37,035 nt of DNA from Alphaproteobacteria bacterium MarineAlpha3_Bin3 (GCA_002938075.1 PTLK01000002.1:1-37035); one strand, 5' to 3'. Positions 28,226-35,211 are shown, numbered from the stretch's first letter. Translations and numbers: made by a program. Notes: generated from the sequence alone by a model not told the origin.

Positions 28226-29608
28226 ATGACAGGATTTGCCTATCTCGTCGCTTCGGTGCTGTTCATCCTCGCCCTTCGGGGGCTGAGCTCGCCTGAAACC
28301 GCCCGCCGGGGCAACCTTTACGGCGTTGCCGGCATGGTCATCGCCATCGTATCGACCCTGGCCGACCCCGGCGTCGTAAGCTTGTCGATGATCCTTCTGG
28401 GAATATTGATCGGCGGTTCCATCGGCACCGTGGTCGGGCTCAGGATCAAGATGACGGCGCTGCCGCAACTGATCGCCGCCTTCCACAGCCTCGTCGGCAT
28501 GGCCGCCGTCTTCGTCGCCGCCGCCGCCTTTTACAATCCCGAGGCCTACGGCATCGGCACCCTGGGCGACATCCATACCGTCAGCATCATCGAAATGTCG
28601 CTGGGGATGGTCATCGGCGCCATCACCTTTTCCGGCTCGGTCATCGCGTTTGCCAAGCTGCAAGGGGTGATGAGCGGCAACCCGGTGGTCTTTCGCCTGC
28701 AACACCCTTTGAACGCCCTGATCGCCACCTTGATCTTGGTTCTGATCCTGGTCCTGATCGCTAACCAGTCGCCGACGACGTTCTGGACGCTGGTGGGACT
28801 CAGCTTCCTGATCGGGTTTTTGATCATCATCCCCATCGGTGGCGCCGACATGCCGGTCGTGGTCTCGATGCTAAACTCCTATTCCGGGTGGGCCGCCTGC
28901 GGCATCGGCTTCACCCTTTCCAATTCGGCGCTGATCATCACCGGCGCCCTGGTCGGCTCGTCCGGCGCCATCCTCAGCTACATCATGTGCAAGGGCATGA
29001 ACCGGTCCATCGTCAACGTCATGTTGGGCGGTTTCGGCGGCGACGCCACCGCCGGCACGACGGCGGCCGGCGCCGGCGACAAGACGGCCAAATCGGGCGC
29101 TGCCGACGATGCCGCCTTCCTGATGAAGAACGCCAACAAGGTCATCATCGTTCCCGGTTACGGCATGGCGGTGGCCCAGGCCCAGCACGCGTTGCGTGAA
29201 ATGGCCGATGTCCTGAAAGCCGAAGCCGTCGAGGTCTCCTACGCCATCCACCCGGTGGCCGGGCGCATGCCCGGGCACATGAACGTGCTGCTGGCCGAGG
29301 CCAACGTACCCTATGACGAGGTCTTCGAGCTGGAGGCCATCAACCACGAGTTTTCGACCGCGGATGTCGCCTTCGTCATCGGCGCCAACGATACCACCAA
29401 CCCGGTCGCCAAGACCGACCCGTCGAGCCCGATTGCCGGCATGCCGATCCTCGACGTCGAGAAAGCAGGCACGGTGCTGTTCGTCAAACGCTCGCTGTCG
29501 CCCGGTTACGCCGGCGTCGACAACCCGCTGTTTTATGCCGACAACTCGATGATGCTGTTCGGCGACGCCAAGAAGATGACCGAGGAAATCGTTCAGGCGC
29601 TGGGCTAG
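28226..29608 (+). CDS. pntB: NAD(P) transhydrogenase beta subunit
   Basis: Carries the rest of the proton channel and the NADP(H)-binding domain III of transhydrogenase. The 460 residues have about eight or nine membrane helices up to about residue 265, including PIGGADMPVVVSMLNSYSGW and MCKGMNRSIVNVMLGGFGG. A Gly/Ala linker leads to domain III: VIIVPGYGMAVAQAQHALRE (NADP site), YAIHPVAGRMPGHMNVLLAE, FVIGANDTTNP and VKRSLSPGYAGVDN. All expected segments are present and unbroken. The start at 28226 follows GGGAGCAGGGAC. A shared terminator separates it from convergent rpsU. Confidence 0.96.
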   Translation: MTGFAYLVASVLFILALRGLSSPETARRGNLYGVAGMVIAIVSTLADPGVVSLSMILLGILIGGSIGTVVGLRIKMTALPQLIAAFHSLVGMAAVFVAAAAFYNPEAYGIGTLGDIHTVSIIEMSLGMVIGAITFSGSVIAFAKLQGVMSGNPVVFRLQHPLNALIATLILVLILVLIANQSPTTFWTLVGLSFLIGFLIIIPIGGADMPVVVSMLNSYSGWAACGIGFTLSNSALIITGALVGSSGAILSYIMCKGMNRSIVNVMLGGFGGDATAGTTAAGAGDKTAKSGAADDAAFLMKNANKVIIVPGYGMAVAQAQHALREMADVLKAEAVEVSYAIHPVAGRMPGHMNVLLAEANVPYDEVFELEAINHEFSTADVAFVIGANDTTNPVAKTDPSSPIAGMPILDVEKAGTVLFVKRSLSPGYAGVDNPLFYADNSMMLFGDAKKMTEEIVQALG

Positions 29609-29646
29609 GGAACTTCGGCCCTGTCGCCTAAATCGCGGACACGCAA

Positions 29647-29680
29647 AAACCGCTAAGACCCGTATGGCTCGGCGGTTTCT
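29647..29680. terminator. Bidirectional terminator between pntB and rpsU
   Basis: AAACCGC (29647-29653) and GCGGTTT (29672-29678) pair around an 18-base loop. On the plus strand TTTCTT closes the stem. On the minus strand the stem ends in GCGGTTTTTG, a better T-tract, so it should serve rpsU well and pntB less well. Confidence 0.6.
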
Positions 29681-29709
29681 TGTAGGGTCTGACCGGCCGG
29701 AAGGCGGCT

Positions 29710-29937
29710 TTAGAAGCCTTCGCGCTCCATCCGCTTGCGCTCCAGCTTGCGGGCCCGGCGGATGGCCTCGGCCTTTTCGCGGGCTTTGCGTTCCGAGGGT
29801 TTTTCATAGGAACGCCGCAGCTTCATCTCGCGGAAGATGCCTTCGCGCTGCATCTTCTTTTTCAGCACTTTCAGAGCCTGGTCGACGTTGTTATCGCGTA
29901 CCGTAACTTGCAAAGGCTTTGGTCTCTCTTTTTTCAT
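29710..29937 (-). CDS. rpsU: 30S ribosomal protein S21
   Basis: Small-subunit ribosomal protein that helps initiation through the anti-Shine-Dalgarno region. The 75 residues contain the family core VRDNNVDQALKVLKKKMQ, REGIFREMKLRRSYEKPSE and a basic C-terminal helix (RRARKLERKRMEREGF). The ATG at 29937 adds MKKERPKP before the usual beginning; a TTG at the Leu before QVTV is an alternative. No clear ribosome-binding site precedes ATG 29937, not unusual for S21. It is transcribed alone, divergent from def, across a 120-base gap with TATATT-like bases that could hold its -10. Confidence 0.95.
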   Translation of the reverse strand: MKKERPKPLQVTVRDNNVDQALKVLKKKMQREGIFREMKLRRSYEKPSERKAREKAEAIRRARKLERKRMEREGF

Positions 29938-30057
29938 TTGTTTTGTAAAAAGGCCGGAAATATAAGCATTTCCGTGACTGGGCTCGGCGTTCTATCATAT
30001 CCGGACAGGGTTGGGAAGGGTCGAAGCCCGAGAAACGGTAAATCGGTAAAGGAACGC

Positions 30058-30660
30058 ATGGCTATCTTGAAGGTCGCCAGAATGGGCCATCCGGTGCTTA
30101 ACAGGACCGCCGATGCGGTGGAAGACCCGACGGCGCCCGAAATCCAACGCCTGATCGCCGATATGGTGGATACCATGGCCGACGCCCCCGGGATCGGCCT
30201 GGCGGCGCCCCAGGTCCACGTTCCGAAACGGCTGGTGATTTTTCACATTCCCGAAACCCGCGCCCACCAGGAAGAAGACGAAAACGGCGATGAGGCGGAA
30301 GAAGCGGTGCCGATGACGGTGCTGATCAACCCCGAGATCGAGGCCCTGGGCGAGGAAAGGGTCACCGGCATCGAGGGCTGTCTGTCGCTGCCCGGCATGG
30401 TCGGCATGGTGCCCCGTTTCCGGCATATCCGCTACAAGGCGCTGGCGCCGGACGGATCGGTCATCGAACGCGAGGCCAGTGGCTATCACGCCCGCGTCGT
30501 TCAGCACGAATGTGACCATCTTGACGGAATCCTGTACCCTCAGCGGATGGAAGACCTTTCGACCCTGGGCTATACGGACGAAATGGACCGCGACGAACTG
30601 CCCTTGGGCGCAAGGATGCGGGAAAAGGAACTGCCAACAGAGGCCGCCGATGACGGATGA
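30058..30660 (+). CDS. def: Peptide deformylase
   Basis: Removes the formyl group from N-terminal methionine of new proteins; metal-dependent. All three family motifs are present in the 200 residues: GIGLAAPQV (about residues 44-52), EGCLSLPG with the metal-binding Cys, and QHECDHLDG with the two His ligands and catalytic Glu. An acidic insertion after HIPETRAHQ (EEDENGDEAEEA, about residues 70-81) interrupts a loop after the first motif. ATG 30058 follows AAAGGA by 4 bases. The COQ9 gene begins inside its last codons (11-base overlap). No fmt gene is adjacent in this window. Confidence 0.95.
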   Translation: MAILKVARMGHPVLNRTADAVEDPTAPEIQRLIADMVDTMADAPGIGLAAPQVHVPKRLVIFHIPETRAHQEEDENGDEAEEAVPMTVLINPEIEALGEERVTGIEGCLSLPGMVGMVPRFRHIRYKALAPDGSVIEREASGYHARVVQHECDHLDGILYPQRMEDLSTLGYTDEMDRDELPLGARMREKELPTEAADDG

Positions 30661-31288
30661 CCAACAGGCCATCAGGGACCGGATTTTGGTTGCCGCCTTG
30701 GCCCACGTGGCGTTCGACGGCTGGACCCAGCGGACGCTGAAGGCCGGGGTAAAGGACGCCGGCATGAGCCCGGACATGGCTCTGCGCGCCTTTGCCGGCG
30801 GCATTCCCGACCTGGTGGACCACTGGGCCGATTGGGCCGACCGGCGGATGCTCGACGACCTTGCCGCCCAGGACCTTGCCGCCATGCGCATCCGCGACCG
30901 CATCACCGCCGCCGTCAAGGCCAGGTTGCAGGTCATGGACCCCCATCCGGAGGCGGCGCGGCGGCTATTCGCGTATCTGGCCCTGCCCCCGAATGCGCCG
31001 CTGGCGGCCCGGCTCACGTGGCGCACGGTGGATGTCATGTGGTACGCCGCTGGCGACGACGCCAGCGATTTCAACTATTACACCAAGCGTGGCCTGCTGG
31101 CACCCGTCTACACGACCACGGCGCTTTGCTGGCTTGCCGACACTTCGGACGGCCACGCCGATACCTGGGCCTACCTGGACCGGCGCATCGCCGATGTCAT
31201 GAAGGTCCCGGCAATCATGTCGCGGATCAAGGCGGCGCTGTCATCGCTGCCCCGGCCGTCGAGAATCTTTCGCCGCGCCCGGAACTGA
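30650..31288 (+). CDS. COQ9 family protein
   Basis: Member of the COQ9 family, which has a TetR-like fold and binds lipid; mitochondrial COQ9 supports the COQ7 hydroxylation step in ubiquinone synthesis. The 212 residues begin with a helix-turn-helix-like section (DRILVAALAHVAFDGWTQRTLK, GMSPDMALRAF) and contain the family-diagnostic central segment TWRTVDVMWYAAGDDASDFN and YYTKRGLLAPVYTTTALCWL (about residues 124-165). The C-terminus is basic. The start is ATG 30650, overlapping the end of def by 11 bases, which suggests translational coupling. No other clear coq gene is near except the UbiB-like kinase about 5 kb upstream. Confidence 0.88.
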   Translation: MTDDQQAIRDRILVAALAHVAFDGWTQRTLKAGVKDAGMSPDMALRAFAGGIPDLVDHWADWADRRMLDDLAAQDLAAMRIRDRITAAVKARLQVMDPHPEAARRLFAYLALPPNAPLAARLTWRTVDVMWYAAGDDASDFNYYTKRGLLAPVYTTTALCWLADTSDGHADTWAYLDRRIADVMKVPAIMSRIKAALSSLPRPSRIFRRARN

Positions 31289-31513
31289 ACGGCGTTGGAA
31301 AAAAAAGGAGGCGCGACCGGGAAAATCACGCCCCCAAAATCAGGGATGTTGGAAATGTTCCTGCCCTTTGGTGGGCAAGGGTTTTGATCCCAGAAAAACC
31401 AGGGAGGCTCAGCTATGGACGGTGGGGGTCCGCCGAGCAAGCCAGTCAAATGAGTTCACGGTTTGGTGAACAAGGGCTCCCGTTTGTCGAATCAAGGCCG
31501 GCGAGACCGGGAC
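31289..31513. other. Non-coding gap between COQ9 and the GFA gene
   Basis: No conserved gene is seen in these 225 bases. They hold a short hairpin TGCCC/GGGCA (31362-31377) followed by GGGTTTT, possibly a weak terminator; a 12-codon reading frame at 31415-31453 with a good ribosome-binding site; and a perfect inverted repeat GTTCAC/GTGAAC (31454-31471) with no T-tract. Confidence 0.4.
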
Positions 31514-31990
31514 TTATTCCACCCACAGCCCCCGCTGCCGGTGCCAGTCTTCCATGCCGACGCTATAGGGGCCGTCGAGCCGCTCGATGGCGCCGCCCTC
31601 GTGCGGAACCGTCCACGGGGACCGGGAGGAGAGGAAATTATCCAGAAAAGCCGGCGGTTTCGGCAGCGGCGTGTCGAACGCCGAGGCGAAGGAATGGAGG
31701 TGTTCTGACCAGCGGGGGTCGAAAAGCCACAGTTGCGAGCCGCAACGGTTGCAGAAACTTTGTTCGGCGGGGCTGACGGAGCCATCGTCCATCTTCGCCT
31801 GGTAGCGGGTAATGTTTTCATCTCCCTCGATTTTCAGGGTTTAGGCGAGGCCGAGCAGGAAAATGCCAAGCCCCCCGGACCCGGCCGTCTTGCGGCAGAT
31901 CGAGCAAGAACAGCGGGCATAAGGGTAAGGGGTGTGGGATTGCATCGAAAATCTGACGGCGCCACAGTGACACGAACTTTCGAGCAGCAT
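31514..31990 (-). pseudogene. GFA family (glutathione-dependent formaldehyde-activating-like) gene with one in-frame stop
   Basis: The whole gene reads in one frame from ATG 31990, which has GGAGGAT 7 bases upstream, to the stop at 31514, except for a single TAA at codon 50 (31843-31841). The seven cysteines of the GFA zinc sites are all present: C7 and C9 (CHCGAVRF), C27, C29 and C32 (CSCSICRK), C80 and C83 (CNRCGSQLW). The C-terminal DNFLSSRSPWTVPHEG region is typical. Total length would be 158 codons, normal for the family. The remaining open frame alone (from ATG 31792) lacks the first zinc-binding half. It is a very recent pseudogene or a sequence error. GFA members vary in substrate, so formaldehyde chemistry is not implied. 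Confidence 0.75.
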
Positions 31991-32096
31991 GGGAGCAATC
32001 CTCCGGATTATGCCTCAATCCTGGCGTGTTTTCTTTGTCTCGCCTATGATAATACTCCCCAAGGAGAAGGGCCAGGTAGGAGGGATTAGTGGAATA

Positions 32097-32972
32097 ATGG
32101 TAGAAAACACCGCCACCACCTCGAATCATCTCAACCCGCAGCCAGGCGCGCCCGTCGGAGTCGCCGAACCGCGGAGTCCTGACCTTGCCGATCATTTCCT
32201 TTGGTGTTCGAAGCTGGGCCGGTATTTGACCGTTTCCGACGGCAGCCGGTTCGTCATCACCGATGATTTCCGCGACGCCCCGATGCAGCCCGAAGCCGCC
32301 GCCGTCGCCTCGATCTATTCCAAGGACCTGCTGGTCGCGCAATCGGCGTTGTTGCCGCTGGGGGCGCCGGTGCACAAGATGTCGCCCCTAAAACGCGAGA
32401 AATACGAACGCCTGTTCACCCTGATCGAAAAACAGGCGCTTTCCGACGTGGTCCGCCATTCGGCCCGCGAGGTCCTGAATGCCGGCTTCCGCAACGCCGA
32501 AATCCGGGCCCTTGAGGCGGAACTGGGGGACAAGCTCAACCCCGCCCGTATCCGCTACCGGGCTTTTCTCAACGTCGTCAAACAGTTGATGGACCGCAAC
32601 ATCACCGCCGGGCCGTTTTTGGACGAGTTCCGCGATTTCACCCTCGTCGTAGCCGGCAACCTGGACTTCGGCATTTATAGTTTCTGTCTCGACCGCATGT
32701 TCGGCAGCCTGCGCATCCAGATGAAGGTGAAAAAGCTACTGGTGCTTGAAATCCTGAAATACCCGCCGATCATCCGCCGCGAACTGTTGACCAACGTCCT
32801 CGCCTACCCCGGTCAGGCCCGGGAATTGATCGAATTCGTCAAGTACATGGTGGCCACCGAACTGAGCAAGAACGCGGCCATCGAAATCGAATTGTTGGAG
32901 GCCTTCAAGTTCCGCCGTCTTTCCATGGAAGACATCGAAAGCAGCCTGTTGGCCAGGACCGGTCAGGCTTAA
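32097..32972 (+). CDS. Conserved-looking protein of unknown function
   Basis: I do not recognise this 291-residue protein. The first 25 residues are low-complexity. About residues 30-95 look mixed alpha/beta (DHFLWCSKLGRYLTVSDGSR, FVITDDFRD). The remainder is predominantly helical, with charged helices such as LKREKYERLFTLIEKQALSD and VRHSAREVLNAGF and hydrophobic stretches (FTLVVAGNLDFGIYSFCLD) but no clear membrane span or signal peptide. ATG 32097 lies 12 bases after GGAGGG, a long spacing; the frame is open from 31989, but earlier starts overlap the GFA promoter region. It is divergent from the GFA gene and convergent with purE. Codon use looks like its neighbours. Confidence 0.75.
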   Translation: MVENTATTSNHLNPQPGAPVGVAEPRSPDLADHFLWCSKLGRYLTVSDGSRFVITDDFRDAPMQPEAAAVASIYSKDLLVAQSALLPLGAPVHKMSPLKREKYERLFTLIEKQALSDVVRHSAREVLNAGFRNAEIRALEAELGDKLNPARIRYRAFLNVVKQLMDRNITAGPFLDEFRDFTLVVAGNLDFGIYSFCLDRMFGSLRIQMKVKKLLVLEILKYPPIIRRELLTNVLAYPGQARELIEFVKYMVATELSKNAAIEIELLEAFKFRRLSMEDIESSLLARTGQA

Positions 32973-32977
32973 AACTT

Positions 32978-32999
32978 TCCCGGCCTCACTTGGCCGGGA
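32978..32999 (-). terminator. Probable purE terminator
   Basis: TCCCGGCC (32978-32985) and GGCCGGGA (32992-32999) form a perfect 8-bp stem with a 6-base loop. On the minus strand it is followed by AAGTTTT. The purE stop codon lies in the loop. The plus side has no T-tract, so it is weaker for the convergent gene. Confidence 0.5.
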
Positions 33000-33477
33000 C
33001 CTCGGCGATGGCTTGGTTCTGCTTGTTGCGGAAAGCGTCCAACCGGCCGGCCACCCCCTCGTCGCTTAGCGCCAGGATCGCAGCCGCCAACAGAGCGGCG
33101 TTTTTCGCCCCCGCCTTGCCGATGGCCAGGGTGCCGACGGGAATGCCGCCCGGCATCTGGGCCATGGAAAGCAGGCTGTCTATGCCGCCCATGACCCGGG
33201 TTTCCATGGGCACGCCGAGAACCGGCAACGGCGTCTGCGCGGCGACGACACCGGGAAGCGCCGCCGCCATGCCGGCGCCGGCGATAATCACCTTCAGGCC
33301 CCGTTGGCGCGCGGTGGCGGCATATTCGTTGACCTGTTCGGGGTTGCGGTGCGCCGACAAGATTTTCATTTCATTGGCAATGCCGAGATTGTCCAGCGTT
33401 TCCGAGGCATTCCGCATAACGTCAAGGTCGGACTGGCTGCCGATGATGATGCCGACAAGGGGGGAATCGCTGGCCAT
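32986..33477 (-). CDS. purE: N5-carboxyaminoimidazole ribonucleotide mutase PurE
   Basis: Moves the carboxyl group of N5-CAIR to C4 in purine synthesis (class I PurE). The 163 residues match the family: GIIIGSQSDLDVM (substrate loop; Leu where most have Trp), the catalytic SAHRNP segment with His and Arg, IIAGAGMAAALPGVVAAQT, PVLGVP, GGIDSLLSMAQMPGGIPV and TLAIGKAGAKNAALLA. ATG 33477 is preceded by AAGAAAG. Class I enzymes need PurK to make N5-CAIR; purK often sits next to purE but is not here: the flanking genes are on the opposite strand. A hairpin terminator overlaps its stop. Confidence 0.94.
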   Translation of the reverse strand: MASDSPLVGIIIGSQSDLDVMRNASETLDNLGIANEMKILSAHRNPEQVNEYAATARQRGLKVIIAGAGMAAALPGVVAAQTPLPVLGVPMETRVMGGIDSLLSMAQMPGGIPVGTLAIGKAGAKNAALLAAAILALSDEGVAGRLDAFRNKQNQAIAEVPAK

Positions 33478-33615
33478 GGTGACTTTCTTTGGCTTATTCG
33501 CCTTTGGGGGCGTTATCGGCCTTCGATAAGGTCCGGCGCCCTTGGGGAAGCGGGCAATTATAGGTTTCCGCCCGCCCTAAGCAAGGGCCGTCAACAATCC
33601 TTTAACCATGGTGTG

Positions 33616-33624
33616 TGCTATAAT
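33616..33624 (+). promoter_or_regulatory. Extended -10 promoter of the GGDEF-like gene
   Basis: TGCTATAAT at 33616-33624 is a perfect extended -10 element. No good -35 is seen at 16-18 bases upstream (AATCCT region), as is usual for extended -10 promoters. The start would be near 33631, giving a 50-base leader to ATG 33681, with AAGGA at 33668-33672. Confidence 0.5.
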
Positions 33625-33680
33625 CCCCAAATAGGGTCAATCCTTGTTTCGATTAGCCCCGGGGTTGAAGGATTCGCGTT

Positions 33681-34472
33681 ATGGACGTGAACAAAACGGA
33701 TGTCGTCGCCCCTATCGGGTCCGGTGGCCCGAAGAAGGAAGAAAAGCGCGGCACCGACGAAGAACAGCGGGAAAAGAACCACGACACGGAGGCCGAGGCT
33801 TCCGGCGCTTCGCCGTGGGAAGGCACCGAGGCCTTCGCCGTTGATGGGCTTCTGGCCGGCGTCCTGACGCCCGAAGTCCAACAGGCCTTTGACAGCCTGG
33901 CGCGCCAGATCGAACCTCTCAGGGCCGAGGTCGAGCGCGCCAAGGGCCGCGAGGCCCATTTCAAGGAGCTGGCGGAAAAGCATTCATTCTTGCCGGTGCC
34001 GGGGCGCTGGGAATTCAGCCGCGAATTGACCCATGTGCTTTCCAACTCGGAGCACCTGACGCCGCCGCCGAGCCTGGTTGTCCTTCATCTCGTCAATGCC
34101 GATGACATCCGCCGCCGTTTCGGACGCCGGGCGCTGGATGCGGCGTTGATACACGTGTGTGCCGTCATCGATGCCAACCTGCACCCCACCGATGTCGCCG
34201 GAAGCCTGGGCGGCAACGATTTCGGCCTTATCCTTCTGGTCGGCAATGATGAACTGGCGCAAACCAAGACCCAGTCCCTGATCGATGCCGTCAAGGCGCA
34301 ACCCTTCCCCTGGCAGGAGGAAACCCTCACCCTCGAGATCGTTGCCGGGGTGGCGACGCTGGAAAACGTCGACACCCCCGAAAACGCCATCCAGGCGGCG
34401 GACAAGGAATTGGTCGCGAGCTTGGGGCAGACGGACCCCGGGCCGCAAGAACCCACCGCCGAAAAGGCTTAA
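33681..34472 (+). CDS. Degenerate GGDEF-domain protein
   Basis: A 263-residue soluble protein. The N-terminus (1-60) is charged and low-complexity. A coiled-coil-prone stretch follows (QQAFDSLARQIEPLRAEVER, about residues 66-86). The rest has GGDEF-domain features: SLVVLHLVNADDIRRRFGRR, LDAALIHVCAVI, DVAGSLGGNDFGLILL and a final AIQAADKELVAS helix. The signature is GGNDF in place of GG(D/E)EF, and the first acidic residue of the upstream metal site appears as Asn (LVNADD). Diguanylate cyclase activity is therefore doubtful; it may bind nucleotide or act as a structural partner. ATG 33681 follows AAGGA by 8 bases. Its stop overlaps the stop of the convergent DUF465 gene (shared TTAA). Confidence 0.75.
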   Translation: MDVNKTDVVAPIGSGGPKKEEKRGTDEEQREKNHDTEAEASGASPWEGTEAFAVDGLLAGVLTPEVQQAFDSLARQIEPLRAEVERAKGREAHFKELAEKHSFLPVPGRWEFSRELTHVLSNSEHLTPPPSLVVLHLVNADDIRRRFGRRALDAALIHVCAVIDANLHPTDVAGSLGGNDFGLILLVGNDELAQTKTQSLIDAVKAQPFPWQEETLTLEIVAGVATLENVDTPENAIQAADKELVASLGQTDPGPQEPTAEKA

Positions 34473-34669
34473 GCGATGATGTCCGGCAAAAGCTGGTTTT
34501 CGACCTGAAGGATTTCGTCTTTTAGCGACAGCTTACGTTTTTTCAGCCGTTTAATTTCCAACTGATCGACGTTCCCGGATTCCAGAAGGCCGGAAATCTC
34601 ATCGTCCAGTTGACGGTGTTCGGCCTTCAAGTCCGAAAGTTTCTTCCTCAGCGGCTCGGTTTCGTCCAT
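34469..34669 (-). CDS. DUF465/YdcH family small protein, copy 1
   Basis: A 66-residue protein that is essentially one helical hairpin: LRKKLSDLKAEHRQLDDEIS, a short turn, then QLEIKRLKKRKLSLKDEILQ. The second helix with LKKxKLxLKDEI is the YdcH/DUF465 hallmark. Family function is unknown. ATG 34669 gives the usual start (MDETEPLRKK). It is convergent with the GGDEF-like gene, sharing TTAA at their ends, and head-to-head with a second DUF465 gene across 213 bases. Confidence 0.88.
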   Translation of the reverse strand: MDETEPLRKKLSDLKAEHRQLDDEISGLLESGNVDQLEIKRLKKRKLSLKDEILQVENQLLPDIIA

Positions 34670-34882
34670 CGGTTTCGATGTCAGTTAAACGATGTTTCAT
34701 AATAACAGATTACGGGCTTCAACGGTAGGCGGGCGCCGGACGGGACCGGTATTCCGGTTGCGCCATTTTTTTCTCTCCCGATAAGGACAAAAGCCCTCCG
34801 GGGCATCCCGAGGACGGTGGATTTTTTGCCCATGGTGGCCTATGATGAAGGTGCGGAAGATTTTTACTATGGAGGGTACGCC

Positions 34883-35050
34883 ATGAGCCTGGAGGAGATG
34901 ATCGACGAACTGAAGACCAAACATCAAGCTCTTGAAGCCGCTATCGACGAACAAATCCACCGACCTCACCCCGACGATATTGAAATCGCCAGTCTCAAGA
35001 AACAGAAGCTCCGAATCAAAGATGAAATCGCCACCATAACCAACCAGTAA
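34883..35050 (+). CDS. DUF465/YdcH family small protein, copy 2
   Basis: A 55-residue paralogue of the preceding gene: MSLEEMIDELKTKHQALEAA, turn with HPDD, then IEIASLKKQKLRIKDEIATI. ATG 34883 is chosen because GGAGGG (34871-34876) lies 6 bases upstream; the frame is open from 34817 but that extension is not family-like. It has its own strong terminator, whose loop contains the stop codon. Function unknown; highly charged helical hairpin, cytoplasmic. Confidence 0.88.
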   Translation: MSLEEMIDELKTKHQALEAAIDEQIHRPHPDDIEIASLKKQKLRIKDEIATITNQ

Positions 35051-35073
35051 CGTCTATCCCCTGGTTGGTTTTT
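35038..35073 (+). terminator. Rho-independent terminator of DUF465 copy 2
   Basis: AACCAACCAG (35038-35047) and CTGGTTGGTT (35061-35070) form a perfect 10-bp stem; the run of T continues to 35073. The left arm encodes the last residues of the protein and the TAA stop lies in the loop. Confidence 0.85.
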
Positions 35074-35165
35074 CCGGTTTTTGCGGCCGGGACCACGATA
35101 AATTTTCAGGCTTAATCGCGCCTTGCGGCCGGGGTTTTCGGCTGCCCTCTTGCTCAGGCTGCGGC

Positions 35166-35198
35166 CCCCTCGAAGTCCCCTCGAAATCTCCTCGAAAT
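35166..35198 (+). repeat. Three tandem 11-nt repeats after the acyl-CoA ligase
   Basis: Units at 35166-35176, 35177-35187 and 35188-35198 read CCCCTCGAAGT, CCCCTCGAAAT and CTCCTCGAAAT. The array sits 14 bases beyond the stop of the minus-strand ligase gene. The rest of the 35074-35211 gap holds two copies of TTGCGGCCGGG (near 35081 and 35124) and no gene. Confidence 0.8.
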
Positions 35199-35211
35199 CC
35201 CAGGGGGGGCG

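Noticed and set aside
31171..31449. 92-codon minus-strand frame after COQ9
   Set aside because: It starts in non-coding sequence, runs into the antisense of COQ9, and shows no family-like pattern.
31454..31471. GTTCAC/GTGAAC hairpin as a terminator for COQ9
   Set aside because: No T-tract follows on either strand.
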